In this document: in pieces, positions 13,001 to 25,100 of the stretch | Position numbering within the stretch: position 1 is the stretch's first letter | How the letters are laid out: every line of letters starts with the position of its first letter | Source: Anas platyrhynchos | Lineage: Eukaryota; Chordata; Aves; Anseriformes; Anatidae | DNA: 64,000 nucleotides | Direction: 5' to 3' | Assembly (NCBI RefSeq): GCF_047663525.1 | Contig: NC_092613.1 | Location: 3,807,501-3,871,500, forward strand | Translations under genes and position numbers: made by a program | Notes under the pieces: model-generated | What the model saw: the letters and a program-made list of their open reading frames with translations, nothing else | Told to the model about the DNA's origin: nothing | Databases searched by the model: none

Positions 13001-16000
13001 GATTTGTAATTTGTGGATTAGCAGCTTTTGGATGTAATTATTGCAGGGAATCGAATGTCTGTCACCTCAGGGAGCGCTCGTACTCCTCTAGGAAGCTTTA
13101 ATTCATTTGCTTTTCCTTGAAACCTAATCGGGTTCAGTACGTTTTGAGGAACGGCGTTGTCAGTGCAGTTAGACCCGAATCCCCCCGGCTGTTCCCGCTC
13201 TCATCCTCTCTCCTCTCCCCACATCCCAGCTCAGCCTAAATAACAAGCAGCTGACGCAGATGCTGAAGTCGACGGCTCCCATCCAGGAGGAGGAGGAGGA
13301 CCCGCTGGCGTATTACGAGAAGCACACGTCCCAGATTGAGGCAAGACCTGTTTGCTGCTGGGTTGCTAGTACACACACGGCTGATGAATCCCACGTGTGC
13401 TCCGGCTGTCTCGTGCCCGGTTATTCTGCACCGGGAGCCTTCCCATCCCTGTGCCTGCTAAAAGCAGACGGGTCCTTTGTGCTGCACAGAGCTGGAGGTA
13501 GTAGCAGAGCCTGTTGGGTGCTGGGGGAGCACAGGGTCCCCCCAGACCCTTCCTTTCTCTCCCCGCAGCAGCTGGGATGCAGTGGGAGCAGCCCCATCCT
13601 TGCTTGTTGGTGTGGTCCACGTGCTGTCAGTGTTCGTCCCAGCACAGCCACTCAGGGATGCTTTTGCTGGGTGGAACTGTAGCGTTAGATGTGTGGCTGG
13701 TGATATTTGGATTTGGGGAGGCACAGCTGGGGCTAGGAAAGCGGAAACCAAAGCGTGGTACGGGCAGGATCTGACGGCACCCTCCCCTTCGCCCTGCTTC
13801 CTGCAGATTGTGCGCCTGGACCGAAGCATGGAGCAGATAATCTTCCCGGTGCCTGGCATCTGTGAGTTCCTCACCAAGGAGACCAAGTACCGGCTCTTCA
13901 CCACGACGGAGCAGGACGAGCAGGGCAGCAAAGTCAGTGATTTCTTCGACCAGTCCTCCTTCCTCCACAACGAGATGGAGTGGCAGAAGAAACTGCGCAG
14001 TAAGAGCAAACCAGACCTTCCTTCAGCACTGGCCAAGCTCGGGCTCTTTGAATAGCTCCTGTTTTGAACCTGGGGAGCCAGCTGTGCTTTCAGGGGGCTG
14101 TGAATCCTGGCAGCAGCCTGCAGATCGCATCTCTGCCCCTTGTGCCCCTTGCTCTCTGCAGGGCGCAGTGTGCTCAGAAGTTTGCAGGGAGTGGAGGTTA
14201 ATCGAGACCTTCCAGCCCAGGGATGTTTGCTCCATGCCTGTTAGTGCAGTTCCTCTGAAATGCCTCTCACAGCACATTCTCTGGGACAACACCGACAGCT
14301 GTGTTCCCCTACAAAGCCCGCTCTTTATTTGTTTTCAGCTGCCTTTTCCTAAGCCAGCATCTAGCAGCTGTATTTGGGACATAAACTTGTTCCTCTGCAC
14401 CATCCAGACCCTAGGTGCTTTCAGGGCTGCACCAGTACGGACTTCCTGGCTTAAAATAACAGGAGCTCCGTCAACAGGAGTTGCACTATAAATACAGCGA
14501 TCCAGCTAAGAGGTAGTGTAGCAGCACTGAAAACACTTGCAGATCCAGTCTAAACTATCTTAGGAATTCGGCAGGAAACAAGTTTCCAGTATGGCTGGGA
14601 AGTTGCTGGCTGGGTCTCCTTTGGGACGGAGAATCAGGCTGAAAACACAAAGGCGCTGTTGTTTTGAAGGATGCGAGGATGTAGGAGGTGGGAGATGGGG
14701 AGGAGGGGGAAGCAAAGAACGAAGCCAATCTGATTCCAAGGTGCCAGAGCAGGTCAAAGGCCCCAGGAGCCGAGAGGTGTGAGCGGTAACGATTTGAACA
14801 TGCAGTTGTGTTTCAGGAGATGAGGAGGGAGCTTTTGTCAATGGCATGAAGGAAGCGGGAGGCAAGGGTCCCTCCAGGCCCGCTCGCTGCACTGAGCTGA
14901 GCCCTTTGGATGTCGGGGAGGTCAGAGCCTTCCCCAGCTGACACGAGGTTGGCTGAGATGTGTGTCTGCCTCCTCTCCCTCCAGGCATGCCGCTGATGTA
15001 CTGGTTCTCCCGCAGAATGACGCTCTGGGGAAGCATTTCCTTCAACCTGGCTGTCTTCATCAACATAATCATTGCTTTCTTCTACCCCTATGTTGAAGCC
15101 ACCTCCATGGGTGAGTGCCCCTGCGTTCGCTGCTCCTCGGGGTGGTGGACAAAGGAGACCCTCGTGTGCAGGGAGCGCTGGGCCCCGTACTTGTGTTCTC
15201 CCCACCCTTTCTCTCCTCTTGACTCCTAAAGCCCCAAGCCTTTTCTGCTGGTCCTGGCAAGGGACTGAATCAAGATTTCAGTTGCCAGCCCTCCCACGAC
15301 TTCCTTCTTAGGGAACAGTCTCTTCTCCCCAGGCTGTACTTTCTGTGTTTGTAAAATGGAGGAAGTAATGACAGAATATGTACCAGCTGTCTGGAAGTCT
15401 TAATCATTTACAGTGGTTGTGAGATCTCAGATAAAGGATGTTAGAGAAGTGTATCAGTAAGGACCATCTTAGCCAACACTAGTCTCTGCAGTCAAGCATC
15501 ATTTCTGTCTTTTTGCCCTCTGTTAATCAGCACGATAGTTTTTTTCGGACACTTAGGACAGCAGCACAGTGTCGGATTGACAACGTGCATTTAACTTCAT
15601 GCCATTGAGTTGTTGTGGGTCTTCTCTTCCCAGGAGTGCTGGATTCCCCACTGATCTCGCTGCTCTTCTGGATTCTGATCTGCTTCTCCATCATGGCCCT
15701 GTTCACCAAGCGTTATGGTGTCAGACCGCTCCTCGTGGCCCTGATCTTGCGATCAATTTATTACTTAGGAATTGGACTCACTCTGAACATCCTGGGAGCT
15801 CTCAATGTAAGTTCTCATCACGCTGCTAGAAAGGGAGCACAACGTCTCATAGCACAGGAGACTGTTCTGCGTTCCTGAAGTGCAGCAAACCTCACTCCTT
15901 CCCATTTCTGGTTGTTCTCCAGCTGACCAACAAGATTGTGTTCGTAGTGAGCTTTGTGGGCAATCGTGGCACCTTCATCCGAGGCTACAAGGCCATGATC

Positions 16001-19000
16001 ATGGATGTGGAGTTTCTCTACCATGTTGGCTACATCCTGACGAGTGTCCTGGGACTCTTTGTGCACGAGCTCTTCTACAGCATCCTGGTACAGTAAATGC
16101 AGATTTTTGGGGCTCAGACATAGCCAGAACGCCCGGTTAGAAGCTAGAAGTTTCCTGTGACATCTTCCAGGAGCTGATCAATAACGGCAGTGAGAACAAT
16201 GCACTGTGCTCTAATCTTTGCGTAGGCTGATCTTTCTGCCTTCCGACAGTATCTATTACTGTCTTTCCCAGTCTTTTGCTATCAGACTCTTTCTAATCTC
16301 TACTGTGTACTTTATCTGGGTCAGCTGGGAGACAACGTGAGCTGGTGAGGGCAGAGGCAGGGGACGTGTGTCCTATTCTCGGCTCTCCTGCTGTGCATAA
16401 GTCACTTCATTCTTCTACAGTAAGATGGAAAACTTAAATGCTTTATGTGAAAGTTAGTCGATGTCTCCTGGGTGATCCAAGCTCTCGGGATAAAAGGGGT
16501 ATAGGTAGGCCAGGCATTGTCACAGAAAAGCACCCTATGGCATTTCTTTGCTCCTGGTCCTTTCAGCTGTTTGACTTGATCTACCGCGAGGAGACCTTGT
16601 TTAATGTCATCAAAAGCGTGACGCGGAACGGGCGCTCCATCCTGCTGACAGCCCTCCTGGCGCTCATCCTCGTCTACCTCTTCTCCATCGTGGGCTTCCT
16701 GTTCCTGAAGGATGACTTCATCCTGGAGGTGGACCGGCTGCCGGACAGCAAAGCCAAAGGTGCTTCAGGCCGTGCCCTTGCTGGCTGCGGGGCTTGGGCC
16801 AGGCAGAGCGTGGGCCCCTTCTGCAGCTGGATCATTGCAGGAGACCCTGGGAGCACGGGGCCAAGCTCCTGGGAGCACTGGTTTGGGGCTGGGGGAGAAG
16901 GCGGCTGCCTGCACTGATTTAGGGACCTCCTGCTGCAGAGAATGGGGTTTTGGGGGCTAGGAGTGACAGCAGAGAAAGGGGTTGGCAGCTGAAAATGAAG
17001 TTTATAGTAGAGGTCTTACTGAAACCTAAGCAAAAGATTCAAAACCTAGAAGAGGCTAGGAGAATACGAATGAAGCTTCTTCATTTTTTACGTTGCTTGA
17101 ATGTTACAATGAGATGCAGTTGAAGAGCACCTGGACACAAGCAAAGAGCTTTGCTAAGGCAAACTGATGCCCTGACAAGGCTGTGCTCTCTTTTACTTGC
17201 AGATGACCCCTTGGGGATGCAAAGGAACATGGAGACCTTCATGGAGTCATGCAGTGGAGACAAAATTAGCTGCTCTGCTGTGCCCACTGCCTTGGAAGGT
17301 AAGCAAGCTCATTACAAAGCTGAGCTCTGTTAGCAGCAGAGTAGGCTGGCTGCTTTGTTTGTTTCCATCTTTGAAAAGATGCTGTGAGATTTTTCTGAGC
17401 TCGCTGACAAACAGCCCACTGTTTGGCACATATTAAGCAAGAGGCCCGCAAGCTCTGTACTGACCCTGGCATAAAAATGTTGAAATAGATTCAATTTAGT
17501 CATAAAGAAAGTGGGAGCTTTGGGAGCGCTCAGCCAAACACCTCCACTGCAAGAAGCAAGCTGGAGGAGCTGCTGGTTGGGAGATCCACACCGAGCACCT
17601 GCTCCCAGATGGGACACTGCACCTCATCCTGTAGCTTGGGATTCTTTGCAGTGGTACTTCTGCCCTGTGTGTGCTCTTTTTGCTTTTATTCCCCCCCTGC
17701 CCTCCCTCTGGTATTCTAGAAGCAGACGCTGACCAGTGGGAACGAGCCTGCGACACGCTGCTCATGTGCATTGTCACTGTCCTGAACCACGGCCTGAGGA
17801 ACGGAGGGGGTGTGGGTGACATTCTGCGCAAGCCATCGAAGGATGTGAGTTTTGGCAGCACGTCGGGCCCCTCTCTGCCAAGTCCTGCTGCAGATCCCAC
17901 TGTGGAGCTGCCCTTCCTCCCTGGAAACTGTGGCACTGCCAGCTTTTTCCCCTACAGCCGTCCTTCAGTGCTTTCCTCCTCTCTTCCCCACCACACCCCA
18001 GTTATTGCTCCTCACCTTGCACCCTCAGCCTACGGCCGTTGCAGCAAAGCACAGTTGGGGTGGCTAGAGGAGAGGTGTGTGAGATGCATGTTTTTTTTTC
18101 CCAATTGTCCGTTACAGGAATCCTTGTTTCCTGCTCGGGTTGTCTACGACCTCCTCTTCTTCTTCATTGTCATTATCATTGTCCTCAACCTCATCTTTGG
18201 GGTCATTATTGACACCTTTGCTGACCTGAGGAGCGAGAAGCAAAAGAAGGAAGAGATACTGAAGACCACTTGTTTCATATGTGGTGAGTGCTGGGACCCT
18301 GGCTCAGCGTGCCTGCAGGAACTGCCCCCGTGTGGTTCCTCTCTTTTAAGGCTGACCTGTGGCATGAGGGAAGGAAAGGAGTTTCCGCTGCTTTGGGTTT
18401 TCATTTGGTTCACAGCAAAACTTAAATCTCTTCACTGATGGTGGCTGCAGAGTGAGGAGGCTTAAACAAGGACACAAACCGAGAGGGGAAATTATTCCTC
18501 CTCGCCTCCTGTTAATGAGGTGTTAAACTAAATGCCACGTTGCGGTGTTCTCGTCGCTGTGATCCCTCCTGGGACCAACACTTATCAAGTGGGGGAAAAA
18601 AAATGCACCATATTACTAAGGAAATGAAGTACAGGAAAATGTTCCAGAATGCTTTCAGTCATAGGAAAGCATCCATAAAAGCCAATCCAAGCTTAAATAT
18701 AACTTTTTCTTTTTTTTATTTTTTTTCCTATTGGATCCACTGGGTGCATTTTGTTCTTTCAGATATACAGGCAGGAAGCATAGCTAGTAGTACTTTAAAT
18801 AGAAGCCTCCTGAATACACGACTGGGTTATTTTCCCCCTGCTTTCGATGCTTGTTATGTGCTAAATGCCAACTAATTATTAAAAGCACTTCTTGAAAGTC
18901 ACACCTGGGACAGGAGGCAATTATCTGTACTTCCTTTCACATTTGTTTGCTTGCTCACTTCTTACCTTCTCGTCTCCCCTCCACCTTCTCTGTGCTTGAC

Positions 19001-20198
19001 TACCTTTCCCAGGACTCGAACGGGACAAGTTCGACAACAAGACAGTGTCCTTTGAGGAGCATATTAAATATGAGCACAACATGTGGAACTACTTGTACTT
19101 CATAGTGCTGGTGCGAGTGAAGAACAAGACAGACTACACCGGGCCTGAGAGCTACGTGGCGCAGATGATAAAGGTACGTGTCCTCTCAGAGCAGCTACCC
19201 CGGGGAGATATTTGGGAACAGTGGGCTTGCCAAAGAAAAACAGTTTTGAGAAGGAACTTTTGCAAAATATTTAAGAATGTTGTTGCTCCTTGGGTTTCTT
19301 AGGTGGTTAATTCCACTTGGCAATCTCAGCCAACAGCGCATTGTCTATTTGATGTTTTGTACTGTGTATTTAAGGATTGAACCAAGGGCAGAACCAGGCA
19401 GTACAGAGTGTGACTTCAAGGTTATTTCAAGGCAAAAGGGAGGGTGAGGAAACTTAGAAAAGAAAAACCTCTGAACTTGAATCCAGATGGCTGTATGAAA
19501 AAAGGTGCAAATGGACCAGTGCTGGAAAATTTGCAAGGATACATACAAAATGAGCCTCGGGGATTTTTTTTAGTCCCCGAGCATAGGCAGGCTTCCTGTT
19601 AAGTTCCACCTGGTCTCTTCCCAGAACAAGAACCTTGACTGGTTCCCTCGGATGCGAGCCATGTCGCTGGTCAGCAACGAAGGGGAAGGAGAACAGAACG
19701 AGATCCGCAACCTTCAAGACAAACTCAATTCCACGATGAAGCTGGTGTCCCATCTCACCTCCCAGCTGAACGAGCTGAAGGAACAGGTACTGAACGCTTA
19801 TAAAAACAGGAACACCTGAGTGTAAAACCCCCCTGTCCTTACCAAAATAGACAGCGAGGCAGAACAGGAGGCAGCATAGGCAAGAACAGAAGGCAGAACC
19901 AGCCCCATCCAGTACAACTCTGGATACAAAGCAAAGGGCTCGTGTTCCTGACCCCCAAAACAGAGCTACGCTTGGGTCATGTGCTTTTTGATACTTCCTC
20001 ACCAAACTCACAGGGTGTTCTGACAGATGCTTAAAGCAGCCTAGTCAGTCACAGACCTGAGAAGCATGCTAACGAACAGAAAAAAAAATCTGGTTTCCTA
20101 CCTCATTTTTGTCCTTGTTTGAACTCTAGATGACAGAGCAAAGGAAGCGCAGACAAAGGATGGGGTTTGTGGATGTCCAGAATACCATGAACCACTAA
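314..20198 (+). CDS. ITPR3: Inositol 1,4,5-trisphosphate receptor type 3, 3' part (45 coding exons, 5' end outside window)
   Basis: ITPR3 is an IP3-gated calcium release channel of the endoplasmic reticulum and works as a tetramer. The joined exons give 2194 residues plus stop in one frame. Against a usual length near 2670, the window starts at about residue 475. The protein matches the type 3 paralogue rather than types 1 or 2 throughout, for example in the stretch [19 protein letters not shown] and in the tail GFVDVQN. Visible parts in order are the end of the IP3-binding core, the helical regulatory domains, the RIH-associated domain, a six-helix channel with selectivity filter GGGVGD, a C2H2-type zinc fold and a C-terminal coiled coil. 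All introns are GT-AG except one GC-AG intron after 13340. Introns are mostly 80-700 bp. The gene runs tail-to-tail into UQCC2. Exon coordinates are given in the sub-entries below. Confidence 0.97.
1184..5654 (+). CDS. ITPR3: ITPR3 exons: first regulatory (armadillo-like, RIH) region
   Basis: Exons are 1184-1303, 1450-1632, 1733-1984, 2174-2318, 2472-2619, 2917-3113, 3253-3382, 3618-3675, 3888-4053, 4203-4367, 4556-4624, 4847-4972, 5146-5268 and 5454-5654. They encode long helical repeats that carry the signal from the IP3-binding core to the pore. Near-invariant stretches include [37 protein letters not shown] and [20 protein letters not shown]. The exons at 4203-4367 and 4556-4624 cover a low-conservation, Lys/Glu-rich linker (..[20 protein letters not shown]..) that differs from the mammalian sequence. 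The 58-bp exon at 3618-3675 is the smallest in the window. Splice phases agree across every junction. Confidence 0.94.
5992..11818 (+). CDS. ITPR3: ITPR3 exons: central regulatory region with RIH and RIH-associated domains
   Basis: Exons are 5992-6243, 6338-6463, 6770-6895, 7016-7136, 7889-8073, 8221-8369, 8522-8630, 8788-8878, 9114-9283, 9943-10117, 10200-10384, 10748-10948, 11359-11469 and 11723-11818. The segment around [16 protein letters not shown] to [16 protein letters not shown] belongs to the second RIH region. The exon at 10748 starts [20 protein letters not shown], the signature of the RIH-associated domain shared with ryanodine receptors. It is followed by [15 protein letters not shown] and [18 protein letters not shown]. 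The least conserved part is the start of exon 10200-10384 (..[18 protein letters not shown]..), a loop that varies among paralogues. The two longest introns of this half (7137-7888 and 9284-9942) each carry one perfect AP-1 motif. Confidence 0.94.
12089..13999 (+). CDS. ITPR3: ITPR3 exons: linker region preceding the channel, with a GC-AG intron
   Basis: Exons are 12089-12190, 12470-12556, 13230-13340 and 13807-13999. They encode [13 protein letters not shown], the histidine-containing [23 protein letters not shown] segment, and [14 protein letters not shown] followed by [23 protein letters not shown]. In structures of this family the last stretch forms the intervening lateral domain that docks on the pore. 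The exon 13230-13340 ends in GAG followed by GCAAGA, a GC donor; the acceptor at 13801-13806 is CTGCAG. A canonical GT lies nine bases further on and would insert three residues (Ala-Arg-Pro). The direct GC join reproduces the conserved QIE-IV junction and is preferred. Confidence 0.92.
12557..19624 (+). other. ITPR3: Longer ITPR3 introns of the 3' half
   Basis: Introns over 450 bases are 12557-13229, 13341-13806 (GC-AG), 14000-14984, 15111-15633, 16088-16566, 18284-19012 and, just under that size, 16760-17202, 17299-17719 and 19174-19624. I see no repeats or genes in them. The 12960-13150 part of the first one is A/T-rich with TAATTA-like words and could be a conserved non-coding element; that is only an impression. 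Confidence 0.5.
14985..18283 (+). CDS. ITPR3: ITPR3 exons: six-helix channel domain and pore
   Basis: Exons are 14985-15110, 15634-15806, 15923-16087, 16567-16759, 17203-17298, 17720-17844 and 18118-18283. Hydrophobic helices appear in order: [91 protein letters not shown] and [20 protein letters not shown]. The selectivity filter GGGVGD is encoded at 17803-17820 within exon 17720-17844. The last helix continues into [18 protein letters not shown]. The luminal loop in exon 17203-17298 keeps its paired cysteines (CSGDK..C) but lacks the N-X-S/T sequon that I recall in the mammalian loop. A complete channel domain argues for a functional gene. Confidence 0.95.
19013..20198 (+). CDS. ITPR3: ITPR3 exons: zinc fold, coiled coil and stop codon
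   Basis: Exons are 19013-19173, 19625-19786 and 20130-20198. The CFIC pair at the end of the preceding exon and the two His of EEHIKYEHN in exon 19013 form the C2H2-type zinc fold of the cytosolic linker. Exon 19625 carries [25 protein letters not shown] followed by a heptad-like stretch ([25 protein letters not shown]) that forms the C-terminal coiled coil. The final exon is short and encodes [18 protein letters not shown] and four further residues, ending in TAA at 20196-20198. The extreme C-terminus (TMNH) differs from the human ending as I recall it. Confidence 0.94.
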
Positions 20199-21015
20199 GA
20201 CAGAAAAAGCATCAGCTTCACCCACTGAGGGACTGAACGTATCTATCAGCTGCCGAGGCTGCTTATTCCTGGGTCCTGCGCACGGACATCACTGTCAGAG
20301 AAAGCCGGGCCATGCGGAGGGGCTTCCAAGTCAACATTTTCCTTAGATCGCTTGTAAGCAATTCAGGAAGCAATGACTGGCGAGGATTCCTCAATACCTG
20401 GACCCACATGTTACTCCAATGCCCTTATAGGAAGATAAATTATACAAGACTTTTATTCCTCATTGCAATAACTCTTTTATTTTGCAAACGTGGGGGGTTG
20501 TATCTTTATCTCCATGTGCTACGTGTGGGTGGCCTCCACCTCAGGTGTAGTGTAACTAGCGGTAGGGCTGCAATATTTAACGCATTCCAGGAGCGTCACT
20601 AGTAAAACGTGGAACTTTGCAAACCAGCCATCATCTCTGCTGTACCTGTTCCATGCCGATTCCTCTCCATTTAGAGTTCTGTTCATCACGGTGGTGCAGT
20701 AAAGAGGCGCTAAACTCAAGGATATGGATTTGAGCATTTAACTCACCAGATGAGGATGAGTACCTGCGCTAGTACTACGTGGACTGGTCTTTTGTCTTGT
20801 GTGGACAAAGAATATCTGGGCAGTAGTAGGAGACTGCAGGTTTCCAGGAGTTCACTGTGAAGGGGTGTCCTGTGGTTTAGTTTCATCTCTGGTGTAATGT
20901 TTTACTTTTTTGTTTGTTTGTTGTTGTTGTTACTTAAGAACTAAAGTGTAAATTGCCTTAAGTAAATTAAAAACAAAAATCAAGTTATAATAAAAACTTA
21001 AACATGGTAAAAAAA
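20199..21015 (+). other. ITPR3: ITPR3 3' untranslated region
   Basis: This is sequence after the ITPR3 stop with no continuing frame. An AATAAA signal lies at 20989-20994 in an A/T-rich stretch, so cleavage is expected near 21010. A second AATAAA at 21465-21470 could serve a longer form. The end shown is inferred from the first signal. Confidence 0.6.
20989..20994 (+). promoter_or_regulatory. ITPR3: Polyadenylation signal, ITPR3
   Basis: A canonical AATAAA about 790 bases after the ITPR3 stop codon, in the right orientation. Confidence 0.6.
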
Positions 21016-22084
21016 ACTCCCTTCCTGTACACTCGGGGATGCAACAGGGCTGTTAGAAATAGAAATACAGAGCAATCCAAAGACCTGAAGCCAGAAGGTC
21101 TTACCCTAAGTGCTCCACCATCCAATGCTCTTGGTTCCAGCTGTTAAACATTACAATGTAGCCATAGAGAAGATGAAGAATGCTACCATGATCAACTACC
21201 TTGAACACCAGCCTTGTTTTCTGAAGCTTTGGATCAGAGCCTGCTGCAAAGTTTCAAATTCTTTCACTACTTGCCAGGAAAACACAGTTCAAACATAAAA
21301 AGGAGCAGCTGTTGGTGCTGCGCGGAGCCAAGCAGAGTCCTGGCATAGCTGTGTTCTAGACACATCCTTCCCAAGCCAAGCAGTGCTGCGGCCATCCCAG
21401 CTACATGCCTGTGCCTCTGCCTCCAAAAACAGCGGCTGATGCAAGCACTAGAGCTTTAAAAGGGAATAAAACTGAGCCACAACAAAGGACTAAGCACACT
21501 TGAACTTTGGTTATGGCCCTGTTGTGTAACACATCACAAAAACTGATCTTCATCCCTCACAATGCAGTAACCCCTACAGAACTTTCCTTCCGTGCTGAGG
21601 AAAGCCTGTCCAGCAACACACCGCTCTAGACCCTGTATGGGACTAAATCCCGTTACACTCTTCTTAAACTCCTCTCTCATCACCATGGCAAACGTTCACC
21701 CTCAGTCATCTCCTGTCTTCCCAAACAGGAGTTCTCCAAAGGAAAATAACTTGTGATAATTAAAGTTATCCCAGCTCAATTTCACTGTTACCCGTGCTAA
21801 CACAGAGAACCACCATTACAGCTGTATTTCTGTGTTATCACCACTGCTGGCTTCCCAAGCAGATTTAAAGCTAGTGTGGATGAACCTATGTGCTCTGGCA
21901 TTTCCTGATGGTCTGTTTCTCATAATACAAATGATCAGATCTAACAACACAAAGCGCCTTCCTTTACATTGATCCAAGAACTTTCATCACAGATGTGTTC
22001 AGGTATGGCCTAGATTTCCAGAAAGAAAAGAGTGGGTGTTAAAAATAAAGAGTATAAGGTGTAGGTCTGAACAAAAAATGCTGT
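21016..22084. other. Gap between convergent ITPR3 and UQCC2
   Basis: About 1.1 kb between the two 3' ends. Reading frames here are short and none resembles a known protein. Apart from the possible distal AATAAA at 21465-21470 I see no repeat or RNA gene. Confidence 0.5.
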
Positions 22085-22104
22085 TGCTAAGAGGAATGAA
22101 TGGT

Positions 22105-22110
22105 TTTATT
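22105..22110 (-). promoter_or_regulatory. UQCC2: Polyadenylation signal, UQCC2
   Basis: TTTATT on the plus strand reads AATAAA on the gene strand, about 60 bases after the UQCC2 stop. The resulting 3' UTR is short (~85 bases). Confidence 0.6.
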
Positions 22111-22170
22111 CATCATGGCAACATACAGAGCTTAGGAATATATACAGAGGAGAATCTGGGAGTTAGCCTA

Positions 22171-25100
22171 TCACTTCAAGTCCTCTTCAGATTTCTTGGC
22201 GGAAAACCTTTCTCGCAATTTTTTCCATGTTCCTTTTTTCATGTCTTCCATCTGTTTGAGAATGTCTGCAAAAGGAGAAGGGAGAGGGAGATGGGGAAAG
22301 AGGAAGAAAAGCAGAAAAGCAAAAGCATAAAAAGCCCTTTTTTTAAGCCCTTTGCCTTACATATATTTGCCTTTTTTCACTTCTCATCTTAATGAATTTC
22401 TATTTCAGGACCTGAGGCAAGTTTGTTTTCCCTTCCAATCAATTGTGCAGGGAGTCCCTTATCACTAACAACTAATATTCAGTTTCCACGCACTGCAATC
22501 GAAGTTAGGAACTGGAGCAGAACAAAACTGCACTAGCTTCCTATACGGCATTTAATAAATGATTCGGCTGAGAGTACTTCTGCATCGTGGTACCCTGTTT
22601 TCTCTCAAAGTCTAATACAAGAGAAGAAATACTGAAGGGAATATGAATGCAGTGAAACAGAAGCTGAGAATTTTCCAGCGATGTAGCAAATGTGCATTTT
22701 TTTCACACAGCTCCTGCCTCTCTGTCTCAAAGAGCCTTTGCAAACCCTCTGCTATTCCTGCCCCCTGCAAAACACAATCGACTTTTTGTCCTGCTAGATT
22801 ACTGAAAATCTCCTCAATTAAGCCTGTACTTACTCCTTGTTAACCACCCTAATAAACTTGCACAGCAGTCCAATTCAGTCCTTTAGTAACTGGTAGAAGT
22901 ATAAAGCCAACACAATAAAGACTAGAACGCACTTTATCTCTTGCACTGATTTATTCCCAAATCAATCACAGTATTAATACCTGTTGCTAGAATCATCTTG
23001 CAATCTTGCACTGTCACTCCAGTGAAGCTTGTTTCTTTCAGGCGTGGATACTTCACAAACAGACAGGTGAGAGAAGGAGAAAGAGAACAAGATGTTACTT
23101 GTAGTGCACTAACACAGGTAATTATGTCACCAAATAATAGAATCCTAACTTATTTTCCATCAAGCTCTAAGAATTCTGTTAATCCATACCAGGAACTATA
23201 ATCTACATTGTTCATACATGTCACAGAGGCTAAAACGTCTGCAGCTCTGAGACTGAAGGCACCCGGCAGTGCAGCATCCACCTGACTGCTCATTTGCCTG
23301 CTCCATTCCCAGAAACCCTGCTGGGATGTGGCCTGCTGCACCGACAGCTGCAGGTCCCCCAAAAAAGGTTGATGATGGCTAATACCAAAATGTTTACCTT
23401 GTTTTTGTAGTAGTTGGTGTGGATTCTGAGTAAGCTCTCATACATTTGGTCACAGGTCTCAGGGTCAGCAATCTGGAAAAGGATAAAAGTATCGCACAAG
23501 TCCTATTTTAAACCTGCAGAGCAAAACCATTTCATTTTAGCTAAAAGCTCATGAAAAGAACAGTAAAGGAGTATCTTTGTTACTTTTTCAGAGCAATGCA
23601 GGATGCCGGCGACCCCTATTATGCTGCTCCAGAATGCAGCAAATTTTCTTTCCCCTCCGTCTCTCACCAGCTTGGCCTACAAGAATAATGAGGCACCTAA
23701 GTTCCAGAATGAACCTTGAATTCTGCTCAAAAAGATATGACAGATCAACTGAACACACAGCTAACGCGAACATAGCTGTACGGTTTTCTCACACTTACTG
23801 GCCAGCGCTGTGAAATCTGTGAGATTTCTTTGATCAAAGGCTGGTTTGGCCGCCTGTTTTATTCTAAAGGATCAAACAGGATAAGATACTAAGATGGAAG
23901 ATATAAAATCCTGGCAAGGCTAAAAATAGTTTATAATTGATTAGGGAAAAGCAGCGTGTAAGGTACCGTACAGCTTGTGAAGGGTAAATGGATTTCTATT
24001 TTGGTCTAGTAAGTTGGAAAGATTTTGCTAATACCTAAAACTCTCTGAGGTGCCTCCAACAGGTGCATCTGCCTTGCAGAGCCAGCTATTTAGCAGCACG
24101 AATGGCACGTCAACTTCTTTTTCTATCCTACAGCAGGGCCGACTTGACCAGAACTCTGCATTGCTGCTCGATGACATCAAACATAAATGATTAAAACGGA
24201 TACATGAGTAAGTATAGTATGAAGAGCAGCAAGACAGAATAAAGTGAAAACAGCTCATCTGTCCTCAGGCACTGGCACAGGTTCAGCACAAGGCAGGTGA
24301 TGCCTCCCTCCCCTGTGCAAGCCAGGAGAATGAAGGAAAGGCTCTCCTGATACAGCAGGTAATGGCTGCACTGGGAGAGAGGATACAGGGACAAGCAAAC
24401 TGTTAAAAATAAGCACCATCACACAGCTACCTATTAAATAGGTAGCTGAAATAGTACTGCCTGTAAAAAATCAGCAAATCTTACTCCATGTGAATTAAAC
24501 GGGCATTACACTGACAAAACGTCTTTTAAGGTTCTAGCGCTTTTTTCATACATTCCTCCTGCTGTCTGCCAGTACATTTCCCTTTACTGTATTAAGTCTT
24601 TATACGTACAAATTGACATCAGTGCTGCAGGCATCAATTTAGATTTTCAAGATGAGTGGCAGCTTTGGGATCTCATAACCAATTGGTGCAGCACATTCAG
24701 CTGTCCTGGGCATATGAAAAAGCAATAAGCACTTTCTGAAATGTCTGCTGCAGCTTATTCTGGTGACCAATATAGAATTAGGTGCCTATAATGGCACATT
24801 GTAGGAGAAAATGCACACCTGGAACAATGTTTTTATGCAAAGAAAGGGCACATTTACATTCCACAGCACCACCTCCAAGCCTGTAAATGACTGCAGCCCA
24901 AATCAAGTGTTTGCTTCTTTTATTTCAGTATTGAAACCTGAACTCCAACACAGTTACAGCTGGAAGCCAGCTTTAAAACCACCGCATCCCAGCAGTGATG
25001 GATTTTGCAGCATACCCCACCCCGTATCGTGTTATCAGCCCATCCTCACAGCACGCAAACCACCCTGAACTCCACGACGGCCCTGACAAATTTTCTGCAT

